Assembly: GCA_947167635.1 (NCBI GenBank)
Contig: CAMVIT010000002.1
Span: forward strand, 1 to 64,000
DNA length: 64,000 nucleotides
Source of the DNA: F23-D06 sp947167635
GTDB lineage: Bacteria > Bacteroidota > Bacteroidia > Bacteroidales > WCHB1-69
Reading direction: 5' to 3'
In this document: positions 24,425-33,730 of the stretch, piece after piece
How the letters are laid out: each line of letters opens with the position of its first letter
Numbering within the stretch: the first letter of the stretch is position 1
Notes under the pieces: model-generated
Databases searched by the model: none
Told to the model about the DNA's origin: nothing
The model's input: the letters and a program-made list of their open reading frames with translations, nothing else
Made by a program: the position numbers and the translations under genes

Positions 24425-25516
24425 ATGAAGAGAACAATAATCCTTTTTTTGGCTTTGGCGGGATGCGTTGCGGGAATGGCGCAGAACAAGTACAGCAACG
24501 AGTTCTTGTCGCTGGGCATCGGTGCGCGAGGACTGGCGATGTCCAACACCATGACCGCCATCTCCGACGATGTGACCTCCGCCTATTGGAATCCTGCAGG
24601 CTTGTCGAGGATGGACAAGCGGTACCAACTTGCCTTGATGCACGCCGAGTATTTCGCGGGCATTGCCAAGTACGACTATGCCGGCGTGGGTTATCGTGTG
24701 GACGACCACTCTTCCGTGGCGCTCTCCTATATCCGCTTCGGTGTCGATAATATTATGAACACCACTCAGCTGATAGATGCCCAGGGAAATGTTGACTATG
24801 ACAGGATTTCCTATTTCTCCACATCCGACAACGCGCTCCTCTTGAGCTACGCATACGCTTTTTCCAAGGTCGAGGGCCTCGCATTGGGGGCCAACGCCAA
24901 GATTATCTACCGCAACATCGGGAAGTTCGCCCATGCCTGGGGCTTCGGCCTCGATTTTGGACTTCAATACCATCACAAGGGCTGGCAGGCCGGGGCCATG
25001 CTTCGCGACGGTACCTCGTCGTTTAATGCCTGGAGCTATCGGCTTACCGACGAAATGCAGGAGACTTTCCTGCGCACGGGCAATGAACTGCCGGAAAACA
25101 GCCTCGAGCTGACACTGCCCGCGCTTCTGCTGAGCGGCGCCAAGAAGGTGGAATTCGGCAAGGGTTTCAACGCCACTTTCGCCCTGGGGCTCGACTGCAC
25201 CTTCGACGGACGACGCAACAACCTGGTCAGCACTTCCGTGATGAGCATGGACCCGCACTTCGGCATGGAGTTCGCCTATAAAAATATTGTAGCCTTGCGC
25301 GCAGGTGTCGGCAATTTCCAAAAGGAACCCGATTTCGACGGGAAGAACCGCACGACTCTACAAATCAATCTAGGATTGGGGGTCTGCATCAAAGGCTTCG
25401 CCACCATCGACTATGCGTTCACTGACATCGGGGATCTCTCCATCGCTCAGTATTCGCACATCTTTTCTTTAAAATTGGCAATTGACAAATTCAAAAAAAA
25501 CAAGAATCATGATTGA
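24425..25516 (+). CDS. PorV/PorQ-like outer-membrane protein
   Basis: A 363-residue exported beta-barrel with a signal peptide ending VAGMAQ. The mature N-terminus shows the PorV/PorQ family hallmark: FLSLGIGARGLAMSNTMTAISDD followed by SAYWNPAGLS. PorV and PorQ are outer-membrane partners of the type IX secretion system (LptO-like); paralogues of unknown role are common, so T9SS membership is only possible. The last codons overlap the deoC start (ATGATTGA). Confidence 0.82.
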   Translation: MKRTIILFLALAGCVAGMAQNKYSNEFLSLGIGARGLAMSNTMTAISDDVTSAYWNPAGLSRMDKRYQLALMHAEYFAGIAKYDYAGVGYRVDDHSSVALSYIRFGVDNIMNTTQLIDAQGNVDYDRISYFSTSDNALLLSYAYAFSKVEGLALGANAKIIYRNIGKFAHAWGFGLDFGLQYHHKGWQAGAMLRDGTSSFNAWSYRLTDEMQETFLRTGNELPENSLELTLPALLLSGAKKVEFGKGFNATFALGLDCTFDGRRNNLVSTSVMSMDPHFGMEFAYKNIVALRAGVGNFQKEPDFDGKNRTTLQINLGLGVCIKGFATIDYAFTDIGDLSIAQYSHIFSLKLAIDKFKKNKNHD

Positions 25517-26351
25517 AATCGAAGATTACCCTTATACCGACGCGCAATTAAAACAGCGTCTTCAAACCTTGATGTCCAAGCCGCTTCGTGCCATGGACGA
25601 GCAGGAAGCCTACCGTTTCATTTTGGGCAGCATAGACCTCACCACTTTGGAGGGCTCTGACAACAAAGCTGTCGTGGAATCGCTTTGTCGCAAGGCCATC
25701 GGGTTCCGGAACGAGAAACGCCGTATCCCATCCACGGCAGCGGTGTGCGTGTATCCGCCTTTTGTGAAGCAGGCCAAGTCGGTGCTGCAGGGAACGGGCA
25801 TCAGGGTGGCCTCCGTGGCGGGTGCCTTTCCCGCTGGACAGTCGCCCATCGAGATAAAGGTGGCCGAGATCAAGTACGCCATCCAGCAGGGTGCCGACGA
25901 AATCGACATGGTCATATCAAGAGGCAAGTTCCTGGAAGGCAACTTGCAAGAGGTCTTCGACGAGATTCGTGTTATCCGCGAGGTCTGCAAAAATGTTACA
26001 CTGAAGGTCATCTTGGAAACCGGTGAGCTGAAAACGCCGAATAATATTTACAGGGCGTCCCAGTTGGCCATGCTCGCCGGCGCCGACTTTATCAAGACCT
26101 CCACGGGCAAAATAGCGGTGAACGCCACCCCGGAGGCTTTCGTCGTCATGATGGATGCCATCCGGAGACACCATGAAAAAACCGGCCGGAAAGTGAGCAT
26201 AAAAGCGGCCGGCGGCATCTCGGATTCCGAAACCGCCCTCCTATATCTCAATTTGCTGACCCAAGTTCTCGGTAAAGAATGGCTCTCAAACAGTTGCTTC
26301 AGAATCGGTGCAAGCCGCCTCGCCACTAAGGTTCTTGATGCCATCCAATAA
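25509..26351 (+). CDS. deoC: Deoxyribose-phosphate aldolase
   Basis: Class I aldolase (280 aa) cleaving 2-deoxyribose 5-phosphate to acetaldehyde and glyceraldehyde 3-phosphate in nucleoside catabolism. Landmarks: CVYPPFVKQAK, VASVAGAFPAGQ, ADEIDMVISRGKFLEG, KVILETGEL, the Schiff-base Lys in FIKTSTGK, and VSIKAAGGI with the second active-site Lys. The ATG at 25509 overlaps the stop of the PorV-like gene and is preferred over the in-frame ATG at 25482, which lies inside that gene. Confidence 0.95.
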   Translation: MIEIEDYPYTDAQLKQRLQTLMSKPLRAMDEQEAYRFILGSIDLTTLEGSDNKAVVESLCRKAIGFRNEKRRIPSTAAVCVYPPFVKQAKSVLQGTGIRVASVAGAFPAGQSPIEIKVAEIKYAIQQGADEIDMVISRGKFLEGNLQEVFDEIRVIREVCKNVTLKVILETGELKTPNNIYRASQLAMLAGADFIKTSTGKIAVNATPEAFVVMMDAIRRHHEKTGRKVSIKAAGGISDSETALLYLNLLTQVLGKEWLSNSCFRIGASRLATKVLDAIQ

Positions 26352-26389
26352 TTTTTTTCATAAATAGCGGAGCGTAAGCAAAATAATTG

Positions 26390-26397
26390 TATTTTTG
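26390..26397 (+). promoter_or_regulatory. Putative -7 element (TATTTTTG) for the HU gene
   Basis: TAnnTTTG match 49 nt before the HU ATG, giving a leader of about 40 nt. Confidence 0.55.
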
Positions 26398-26446
26398 CGC
26401 CCTCAATTAGAACACTGTATTTTTTAACATTAAAATTTTAAAAATT

Positions 26447-26731
26447 ATGACGAAAGCTGATATCGTTAATGAGATTTCCAACAAGACTGGTTTTGACAAA
26501 AACAGCGTGCAAACCATCGTTGAAGTTTTTATGTCCTCCGTTAAGAACTCTATGGTCGGCGGCGAGAATGTTTATTTGAGAGGTTTCGGTAGTTTCATTA
26601 TCAAAGAGAGAGCCATGAAGACTGCTCGTAATATCTCCAAGAACGAAACCATTACCATCCCCGCTCATAACATCCCGGCCTTCAAGCCCTGCAAGACGTT
26701 TGTCAACGCTGTGAAGAAATCAACAAAATAA
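26447..26731 (+). CDS. HU/IHF-family DNA-binding protein
   Basis: Histone-like dimeric DNA-bending protein, 94 aa. It has the N-terminal helical half (MTKADIVNEISNKTGFDKNSV), the central VYLRGFGSF turn and the beta-arm region ending IPAHNIPAFKPCKTFVNAV. In most Bacteroidetes HU genes the PAF/PxF tip inserts into DNA; here it reads IPAF. It is probably highly expressed, and the small basic protein gene follows 25 nt downstream before a strong terminator. Confidence 0.94.
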   Translation: MTKADIVNEISNKTGFDKNSVQTIVEVFMSSVKNSMVGGENVYLRGFGSFIIKERAMKTARNISKNETITIPAHNIPAFKPCKTFVNAVKKSTK

Positions 26732-26756
26732 ATCATAAACCCAAAACCTTATAACT

Positions 26757-26846
26757 ATGCCAAGTGGTAAGAAAAGAAAGAGACATAAAATGTCCACTCA
26801 TAAGAGAAAAAAACGTCTGAGAAAGAACAGACATAAGAACAAATAG
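26757..26846 (+). CDS. Very small basic protein (AURKAIP1/COX24-like)
   Basis: A 29-codon ORF (MPSGKKRKRHKMSTHKRKKR and onward, ending KNRHKNK, TAG stop) in which more than half of the residues are Lys, Arg or His. It matches the short AURKAIP1/COX24-domain proteins annotated in Bacteroidetes, whose mitochondrial relatives bind the small ribosomal subunit. It sits 25 nt after HU and 18 nt before a 15-bp-stem terminator, so it belongs to the HU transcript. A ribosomal role is inferred from the family and its composition. Confidence 0.8.
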   Translation: MPSGKKRKRHKMSTHKRKKRLRKNRHKNK

Positions 26847-26864
26847 TCTCTTATGAGTTGAATG

Positions 26865-26911
26865 AATGAAAACTAAACGAGGCCCCACTTGTGCCACGTT
26901 TAGTTTTCATT
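26865..26911 (+). terminator. Rho-independent terminator of the HU operon
   Basis: A perfect 15-bp stem (arms 26865-26879 and 26897-26911) with a 17-nt loop is followed by gttttta. It lies between the small basic protein gene and the RNase E/G gene. Confidence 0.8.
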
Positions 26912-26932
26912 GTTTTTATAGACCCCTGAAAT

Positions 26933-28555
26933 ATGAGTGAAACCCAAATATCGAAAGAGATTGTCATCACATCTCATGGCAATGAGGTACAGGTGGCCGT
27001 GCTGGAAGACAAGAAATTGATGGAGATTCATAGAGAGAAATCCTCCATGCAATTTTCTGTGGGCGACATCTATTTGGGCAAGGTGAAGAAAATAATGCCG
27101 GGGCTCAACGCCGCATTTGTGGATGTGGGCAGCGACAAGGAGGCATTTCTGCATTATTTGGACTTGGGTGTCAATGCGCGCACGGTCAATGCATTCGTGA
27201 GCCAGGCTGTCACGACAGGCAAACGCAGCATCAGTCGTGTGCAGTATTTGGACGAAGTCCCCAAAAACGGGCGGATCAGCGATGTCATCACTTCGGGTCA
27301 GCAGTTGATGGTCCAGGTGGCCAAGGAGCCGATCTCCACAAAAGGCCCCCGCGTCACGACGGAGGTCTCTTTCGCGGGACGTTATCTCGTGTTGGTGCCC
27401 TTTAACGACAAAGTCACGATTTCCCAGAAAATACGCAGCGGCGAGGAACGCAAGCGACTCAAATCGCTTGTACAGGGCATCAAGCCCCGCAATTTCGGCG
27501 TCATTATCCGCACCAATGCGGAGCACCACACTGCCGAGGAACTGTCTGCCGACCTTGACCACCTGCGTTACAAATGGGACACCGCTGTCGAGAACCTGTT
27601 CGCGTCCAAGCCCCCTGTGCGCGTGAGCCAAGAGGAAGATTGCATCTCCTCCCTGCTCCGCGAGATGCTGAACGACTCTTTCCAGGCCATCCATGTCGAT
27701 ACACCGGATGCCTTCAAGGAGGTGAAGAGTTTCGTGCATCTCTATTCTCCCGACAAGGAGAATATCGTTAAACAATACAATGACAAGCAACCCATCTTCG
27801 AACGCTTCGGCGTCGCCAAGCAGATCAAGAGCTCCTTCGGCAAGGTGGTCACCGTGCGCAGCGGCGTTTATCTTATCATAGAACACACCGAGGCCATGCA
27901 TGTCATTGACGTCAACAGCGGCAACCGGGTCAAGTCAAGCCAGACCCCGGAAGAGAATGCCCTGAACACCAATCTTATCGCCGCCGCTGAAATTGCCCGC
28001 CAACTCCGACTGCGTGACATGGGCGGCATTATCTGCATCGACTTTGTCGATCTGCACGATGCCAAAAACCGACTTGCCCTCTATAAGGCCATGGAAGAGT
28101 TCATGGCCAACGACAAAGCCAAACACACCATACTGCCCCTCAACAAGTTCTGCGTCATGCAGATCACACGTCAGCGCGTACGTCAAGCCACAATCATCGA
28201 AACCACCGAACAATGTCCGACCTGCCGAGGCACTGGCAAGGTGAAACCGCCCATCCTGATTGAGGACGATTTGGCCAATATGCTGGAATTCCTGTTCGAC
28301 AAACAGGGCGAGAAGGGCGCGACTATTATGGTACACCCCTTTGTGGCCGCATACCTTAAACAAGGTTTCCCCTCCATTTTGATGAAATGGAGATGGAAAT
28401 ACAAGAAACGCATCAAATTGGTCGCAAACCATAGCTATCACTTGATGGAGCACCACTTCTTCAATCTTGACAATGATGAAATCATGCTTTGGAGCGATTC
28501 AACGGTGAAGGAGGAAACTCCCCAAAAGAATCCCAAGGCCAAATCGAAAAAATAA
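26933..28555 (+). CDS. rng: Ribonuclease E/G family endoribonuclease
   Basis: Single-strand endoribonuclease for rRNA processing and mRNA decay, 540 aa. The S1-like domain begins VGDIYLGKVKKIMPGLNAAFVDVGSDKEAFLHY. The catalytic DNase I-like core has HVIDVNSGNR and ICIDFVDLHD, carrying the Mg2+-binding Asp residues, and the zinc-link motif CPTCRGTG lies at about 432. There is no long RNase E scaffold tail; the C-terminus ends in a Lys-rich KNPKAKSKK. The length and lack of a degradosome tail fit RNase G or the Bacteroidetes Rne/Rng form. Confidence 0.94.
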   Translation: MSETQISKEIVITSHGNEVQVAVLEDKKLMEIHREKSSMQFSVGDIYLGKVKKIMPGLNAAFVDVGSDKEAFLHYLDLGVNARTVNAFVSQAVTTGKRSISRVQYLDEVPKNGRISDVITSGQQLMVQVAKEPISTKGPRVTTEVSFAGRYLVLVPFNDKVTISQKIRSGEERKRLKSLVQGIKPRNFGVIIRTNAEHHTAEELSADLDHLRYKWDTAVENLFASKPPVRVSQEEDCISSLLREMLNDSFQAIHVDTPDAFKEVKSFVHLYSPDKENIVKQYNDKQPIFERFGVAKQIKSSFGKVVTVRSGVYLIIEHTEAMHVIDVNSGNRVKSSQTPEENALNTNLIAAAEIARQLRLRDMGGIICIDFVDLHDAKNRLALYKAMEEFMANDKAKHTILPLNKFCVMQITRQRVRQATIIETTEQCPTCRGTGKVKPPILIEDDLANMLEFLFDKQGEKGATIMVHPFVAAYLKQGFPSILMKWRWKYKKRIKLVANHSYHLMEHHFFNLDNDEIMLWSDSTVKEETPQKNPKAKSKK

Positions 28556-28579
28556 CCCAGCCCTGAAACAACTCGTAAC

Positions 28580-29020
28580 ATGGACGTGCCTGCCGAACTG
28601 CTCAGCCAATTGGAACGCTTCTGCGCCTTTCAGGAGCGCTGTGAGTTTGATGTCCGGAAAAAACTGACCACGATGCCGTGTTCCGTGGCCCAACGCGATG
28701 AGATTATCCGACGCCTGCGCGAGCACGACTTCCTCAATGAGGAGCGTTATGTTGACATTTTCGTGCGAAGCAAGTTGAACGACCAGTGGGGAAAGCTGAA
28801 GATCCGGCAGCATCTCTATGCCAAAAAGATTGAACCTCAATTGATAGACAATGCCTTGGATGCGGTGGACGAAGAGGAGTATGTTCAAATGCTGTCCAAC
28901 ACCATCGAGAAATGGAAACGCCAACATGCCGCCGATTGCAACGACAAGCCGAAACTGGTGCGCTTCTTGCTGTCGCGTGGCTTTGGGATGAGTGAAATTC
29001 AAAATAGTATCAATTCATAA
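28580..29020 (+). CDS. recX: Regulatory protein RecX
   Basis: Small all-helical modulator that inhibits RecA filament extension and ATPase activity. The 146-residue sequence has the tandem three-helix repeats: RCEFDVRKKL, RLREHDFLNEERYVDIFVRSKLNDQWGKLKIRQHLYAKKIEPQL and the C-terminal RFLLSRGFGMSEI. In the RecX family FLNDxRYA and WGxxxIxxxLxxKGI are the diagnostic motifs. It starts 24 nt after the RNase gene. No recA is in the window. Confidence 0.9.
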   Translation: MDVPAELLSQLERFCAFQERCEFDVRKKLTTMPCSVAQRDEIIRRLREHDFLNEERYVDIFVRSKLNDQWGKLKIRQHLYAKKIEPQLIDNALDAVDEEEYVQMLSNTIEKWKRQHAADCNDKPKLVRFLLSRGFGMSEIQNSINS

Positions 29021-29060
29021 TACGGCCAACGCCTTGTGCAGGCCCTGCAAAAAAAATAGT

Positions 29061-30150
29061 ATGACCACATCCGAACAAATCAAAAACCTTATAGCCAGGC
29101 TCGGTGAGCTAAGGAGGTATCTTTGACGTCGATGGCAAGAAATCCGAGATAGCGGAAAAGGAGCGTGCCACACAGCAGGACGACTTCTGGGACGATCCCA
29201 AGGCCGCGGAGAAGCTGATGCGGGAAATCAGCGCGCTGAAGACTTGGGTGCAGGACTATGCTGCAGCCGAGGAACTTTGTGACGAGCTTTCCGTCCTGGA
29301 CGAGTTCCACGACGCGGGGGAGGCTACCGAACAGGAGGTTGACGCGGCGTATGCCAAGGCCCTCAAAGCCGTGGAGGCTCTTGAATTCCGGAATATGATG
29401 CGCGACGAGGAGGACTCCCTCAACGTCGTCATCAATATCAACTCGGGTGCGGGCGGCACCGAAAGTTGCGACTGGGCAGAGATGCTGTTGCGCATGTACA
29501 CCCGCTGGGCAGAACGCAACAATTACTCCATCAAGTTGCTGGACCGCCAGGAAGGCGATGTGGTGGGCATCAAGTCGGTGTCTGTCGAATTGGACGGTCC
29601 CTACGCATACGGATACCTTAAGAGCGAGATCGGCGTTCACCGATTGGTGCGCCTCTCGCCGTTCGATGCGGCCAATCGTCGGCACACCACCTTCGCATCC
29701 GTCTTCGCATACCCTATCATCAACGATGACATCGTCATCGACATCAATCCCGCCGACATCAGCTGGGATACCTATCGCTCCAGCGGCCATGGCGGGCAGA
29801 ATGTCAACAAGGTGGAAACGGCCGTGCGCCTTCACCACCATCCCTCCGGCATTATCGTGGAATGCCAGGTCACCCGCTCGCAGATCCAGAACCGGGAAAT
29901 GGCCATGCGCATGCTCAAGTCGCGCCTGTACCAGATTGAGCTGGAGAAGAAACGTGAAAAATTGGCCGAGATAGAAGGCACCAAGAAAAGGATAGAGTGG
30001 GGGAGCCAAATCCGCAGTTATGTGCTGCAACCCTATAAGATGGTCAAGGACCTTCGCACAGGCTATGAGACCGGAAATGTCAACGCAGTGCTGGATGGAG
30101 ACTTGGATGAATTCATCAAAGCTTACCTGATGAGCGGAGGCAAAAAATGA
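29061..30150 (+). CDS. prfB: Peptide chain release factor 2, expressed by programmed +1 frameshift
   Basis: RF2 recognises UGA and UAA stop codons. The first 21 codons (29061-29123) end at CTT, followed by an in-frame TGA at 29124-29126. Skipping one T at 29124 continues the frame as GAC from 29125 to the stop at 30150, giving 362 aa, the usual RF2 length. Diagnostic residues are present: the RF2 tripeptide SPF in RLSPFDAANRRHT and the catalytic GGQ in SSGHGGQNVNKVET, with SVEL and TFASV in between. Frameshifting is autoregulated by the RF2 level. Confidence 0.97.
29112..29127 (+). promoter_or_regulatory. prfB programmed +1 frameshift site
   Basis: AGGAGG (29112-29117) acts as an internal Shine-Dalgarno three bases before the slippery CTT-TGA-C (29121-29127). 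The spacing is identical to the classical prfB site. This is one of the few strong Shine-Dalgarno sequences seen in the window. Confidence 0.95.
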
Positions 30151-30185
30151 CCGGTTTTCTTTGTTGATAAAAAGTAACAAGTTTT

Positions 30186-30217
30186 TTTGCAGTTTACGCA
30201 AACAGTATATACTTTTG
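30186..30217 (+). promoter_or_regulatory. Bacteroidetes-type promoter of prs
   Basis: TTTG at 30186-30189 and TACTTTTG at 30210-30217 with 20-nt spacing, the best -33/-7 pair in the window, 45 nt upstream of prs. Confidence 0.7.
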
Positions 30218-30262
30218 CAGTCAGACAATTAAAAACCTAAAATCTACAAATATCAGCAAGTT

Positions 30263-31195
30263 ATGGATTACGAATACGTTTTAGTTGCGGGTCGAGCCAA
30301 CCCTGAACTGGCAAGACGCATTGCAGAACATCTGCAAAAACCCTTGTTCCCTGTGGATATCCTCCAATTCAAGGATGGTGAAATCCAGGTCTATTTCAAT
30401 GACACCATCAGGGGAAAGAATGTTTTTCTCATCCAACCGACCTTCGCACCGTCTGACAACATTATCGAATTGCTCATCACGATTGATGCCGCGAAGCGCG
30501 CTTCCGCACGCAACATCGTGGCGGTTATGCCCTATTTCGGCTATGCGCGTCAGGACCGCAAAGACAAGCCACGTACCTCCATCGGGGCCAAATTGATGTG
30601 TAACCTGCTCACCGCGGCCGGTGTCACGCGCGTGATCACCATGGACCTGCATGCTGACCAGATCCAGGGATTCTTTGAGGTGCCGGTTGACCATCTTTTC
30701 GCCTCCAATGTTTTCATTCCCTTTGTGAAAGCCATGAATCTTGAGAACCTTTGCATCGCCTCTCCCGACACGGGCGGCACCAAACGTGCCTCCACGTATG
30801 CCAAGGCCCTCAATTGCGACTTGGTTATAGGCTACAAACACCGTGAGAAGCAGAATGAAGTGGCAACCCTTCAAATCCTCGGTGATGTTCAGGACAAGAA
30901 TGTCATTATTGTGGATGATATCATCGACACCGCCGGCACGCTCTGCAAGGCGGCTGCCCGCATCAAGGAGATGGGTGCCAAGAGCGTCCGCGCCATGTGT
31001 GCGCACGGCCTCTTCTCCGGCAACGCCATCGAGAACATCGAGAACTCCGTCCTTGACGAGGTGCTCATTACCGACTCCATTCCGTTCCGCAAAAAATGCG
31101 ACAGGATCAAAGTGGTCTCCGTCTCCGAACTTATGGCAAAAGTTATCCAAAGCGTTGTGGACGACACCTCCATCTCGACGCACTACTATGTGTAA
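30263..31195 (+). CDS. prs: Ribose-phosphate pyrophosphokinase
   Basis: Makes PRPP from ribose 5-phosphate and ATP for purine, pyrimidine, His, Trp and NAD synthesis. At 310 aa it is class I length. Landmarks: the ATP-binding ILQFKDGEIQVYFNDTIRGK, the flexible loop YFGYARQDRKDKPRTSIGAK, MDLHADQIQGFFEVPVDHLF, and the PRPP-binding NVIIVDDIIDTAGTLCKAA. It has its own consensus promoter and is followed 42 nt later by the acyl-ligase fusion gene. Confidence 0.96.
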   Translation: MDYEYVLVAGRANPELARRIAEHLQKPLFPVDILQFKDGEIQVYFNDTIRGKNVFLIQPTFAPSDNIIELLITIDAAKRASARNIVAVMPYFGYARQDRKDKPRTSIGAKLMCNLLTAAGVTRVITMDLHADQIQGFFEVPVDHLFASNVFIPFVKAMNLENLCIASPDTGGTKRASTYAKALNCDLVIGYKHREKQNEVATLQILGDVQDKNVIIVDDIIDTAGTLCKAAARIKEMGAKSVRAMCAHGLFSGNAIENIENSVLDEVLITDSIPFRKKCDRIKVVSVSELMAKVIQSVVDDTSISTHYYV

Positions 31196-31237
31196 TAACC
31201 CGAAATTCATAAAATTCCAAATTTCTGACTGTTTCTG

Positions 31238-33724
31238 ATGCTTAGATTGCACGACAAGATCGCCATTCAATGTGCGGACAGGAGATACACATACGACGAC
31301 CTTTCGCGTTATGCGCAATGCTATGCCGATGCGTATGGCTCGATCGGAAAGGAGTCCAAAGTGGCCATCTTCGCCCCCAACTCTCCGGAATGGATTTTCG
31401 CGTTTTATGGCATCATCCATGCCAAGGCCATAGCCGTTCCCATTGATGAGCTGGCCACACCCGACGAGCTGGCGTATGTGCTGAAGGATGCCCTCCCCGA
31501 TGTCTTGGTGACAACCTCGGAACGGTGTGCTTCGGTGCAGAAGGTGCTCCATGAGTCAGGTGTGCCAACCCGTGTGGTTGTGATGGAAGAGGTTCCCGTG
31601 GCAAACGTGAACGAGCGTGTCCCGATGGACATCCCCGCCGGGGAACCCGACGACGTGGTGCTGATCATCTACACCTCAGGCACGGCCGGCACTCCCAAGG
31701 GCGTGATGCTGACCTATCGCAACATCCTCTACAATGTGGATGCCGTCTCCAAGAGCGTCCACATCTTCGACCCGGAACGCAATGTGATGATTCTGCTGCC
31801 CTTGCACCATGCTTTCCCGTTAATGGGCTCGATGGTGGCCCCGCTGCGGGTGGGCGCCACCGTGGTCATCGCGAGCAAACTCAATGCCGAAAGTGTGCTG
31901 CAAACCCTCAATGACGGCAAAATCTGCATCATCATCGGTGTGCCCCGACTCTACGACCTGTTGGCCAAGGGCGTGATGTCCAAAATCAATGAACGGCGTA
32001 TCACGCGCTGGCTCTACAAGATGGTGAACGCCATCGGATGGCAATGGCTCTCCAAGACGGTTTTCGCGGTGGTGCACAAGAAATTCGGCGGCCACATCAA
32101 ATTCCTGGTCTCCGGCGGGGCTGCACTCTCCATTGAGACCGCACGCATCTATAAAGCATTGGGGTTCTATGTGCTGGAAGGCTATGGCATGACGGAGACG
32201 GCACCCATGATCAGCTTCACCCGCCCCGGCGGACGTAAGATCGGCTATGCGGGTCATCCGCTGCCGGGCATTGAGGTCCGCATTGACGACAATGGAGAGG
32301 TCTGTGTGCGTGGCGACAACGTGATGGCCGGTTACTACCACCGCGAAGAGGAGACCGAGGCTGTCATTCGGGACGGATGGCTCCATACCGGCGACACGGG
32401 AATCCTCGACAAGTACGGGCTCAAGCTCACAGGACGCATCAAAGACATTATTGTCACCTCTAACGGCAAGAATATCAATCCCGAAGAGATTGAAAACGCT
32501 CTGTCTAAACACTATGCCTGTATCAAGGAGGTCGGTGTGTGCGCACCCGACGGCATCCTTACGGCTATTGTAGTGCCTGAGATGAGTGCCGTGCGTGATG
32601 ACACCGGACGCTCGCTCGACGACACTGTGCGCGATGCTATTCTGGACTACAACAAAAACGCTGTCACATACAAGCGACTGCGCAATTTCCATGTGATCTC
32701 CACAGAGTTGCCCAAAACAAAGTTGGGTAAACTGCAGCGGTTCCTGCTCGAACCGTTGCTGGAAAAGAATCAGGAAGAGAAACCTGCTGAATCGGAGATG
32801 GAGAGTCTGGGCGAGACCTACGACTTGCTGAAACAATTTGTGGATGCTGAGACAGGGACTTCCGCCGCCCCGGATTCTCATTTCGAAATCGACCTTGCCA
32901 TGGATTCGCTTACGCGTGTGGCCCTGTTGGCATATGTGGAGAGCACATTTGACGTGAAGATAACGCCCAACCAGTTGGAGGAGTGCAGCACACTGCGTAC
33001 CTTGACGGAGCTTATTGAAACCCAAACCCATGCCACCCATTCCAATCAAAAATCATGGCGGGAGATACTATTGGATAAAATATCTCAAGTAAGGCTGAAT
33101 AAACCAGGTGTAACACACTGGTGTGTAGATGCTTTCATTCGCTGTGCCATGCCTGTCGTCTATAAAATCAAAGGTCAGGGAATGGAGAATATTCCTCAGG
33201 ATCCTTGTTTGATGATTGCCAACCACCGCAGTTACATGGACGCCCCAAGCATTATCTCCCAATTGACAGTCGCGCAGTCTCGAAGAACCTATTTCTTTGC
33301 CAAGGCAAAGCACTGGCGTTCCAAGTTCATGGCATTCATGGCCAAGAAGAACAACTTGATTCTCATGGATATCAACCAGAATGTCACCGCCGCCTTGCAG
33401 CAGGTGGCGGCTGCTTTGATGCGAGGCAAGAATGTTATCATCTTCCCGGAGGGTACCCGTTCCAAGGATGGCAAGTTGGGCAAGTTCAAGGAGACATTCG
33501 CCATCATCAGCCAAGCTTTGAATGTGCCGATTGTCCCTCTTGTGATAGAAGGGACCGAACGCGCATTGGGACGTTGGGGCAAATTGCCATATTTCCGGTT
33601 CAGATTCCCCATCAGCGTGCGTTTTTTAAAACCGGTGTATCCACTTCCCGGTGATGAACCCAAGTCCACACGCGATTATGTGTTCAGCATTTTCCAGGAC
33701 GCTTTGAAGGAAAAGAAAGAGTAG
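31238..33724 (+). CDS. Three-domain fusion: AMP-dependent acyl ligase - acyl carrier domain - PlsC acyltransferase
   Basis: An 828-residue protein that can activate, carry and transfer fatty acyl groups. Residues 1-500 form an ANL-type ligase with IYTSGTAGTPKGVML (P-loop), EGYGMTETAPM and DGWLHTGDTG. Residues 530-600 form an acyl-carrier-like domain with the phosphopantetheine-attachment Ser in DLAMDSLTRVALLAYV. From about 640 comes a 1-acyl-glycerol-phosphate acyltransferase domain with NHRSYMD (HX4D) and FPEGTRSKDG. E. coli Aas joins the acyltransferase and ligase in the opposite order and lacks the carrier. The likely role is acylation of lysophospholipid with exogenous or recycled fatty acids at the inner membrane. 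Confidence 0.9.
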   Translation: MLRLHDKIAIQCADRRYTYDDLSRYAQCYADAYGSIGKESKVAIFAPNSPEWIFAFYGIIHAKAIAVPIDELATPDELAYVLKDALPDVLVTTSERCASVQKVLHESGVPTRVVVMEEVPVANVNERVPMDIPAGEPDDVVLIIYTSGTAGTPKGVMLTYRNILYNVDAVSKSVHIFDPERNVMILLPLHHAFPLMGSMVAPLRVGATVVIASKLNAESVLQTLNDGKICIIIGVPRLYDLLAKGVMSKINERRITRWLYKMVNAIGWQWLSKTVFAVVHKKFGGHIKFLVSGGAALSIETARIYKALGFYVLEGYGMTETAPMISFTRPGGRKIGYAGHPLPGIEVRIDDNGEVCVRGDNVMAGYYHREEETEAVIRDGWLHTGDTGILDKYGLKLTGRIKDIIVTSNGKNINPEEIENALSKHYACIKEVGVCAPDGILTAIVVPEMSAVRDDTGRSLDDTVRDAILDYNKNAVTYKRLRNFHVISTELPKTKLGKLQRFLLEPLLEKNQEEKPAESEMESLGETYDLLKQFVDAETGTSAAPDSHFEIDLAMDSLTRVALLAYVESTFDVKITPNQLEECSTLRTLTELIETQTHATHSNQKSWREILLDKISQVRLNKPGVTHWCVDAFIRCAMPVVYKIKGQGMENIPQDPCLMIANHRSYMDAPSIISQLTVAQSRRTYFFAKAKHWRSKFMAFMAKKNNLILMDINQNVTAALQQVAAALMRGKNVIIFPEGTRSKDGKLGKFKETFAIISQALNVPIVPLVIEGTERALGRWGKLPYFRFRFPISVRFLKPVYPLPGDEPKSTRDYVFSIFQDALKEKKE

Positions 33725-33730
33725 GGGAGG

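Noticed and set aside
24422..25321. A 299-codon minus-strand ORF opposite the PorV-like gene
   Set aside because: Antisense shadow of a gene with a clear signal peptide and family motif.
30281..31552. A 423-codon minus-strand ORF spanning the opposite strand of prs and the start of the ligase fusion
   Set aside because: It covers two well-supported genes antisense and lacks any domain pattern.
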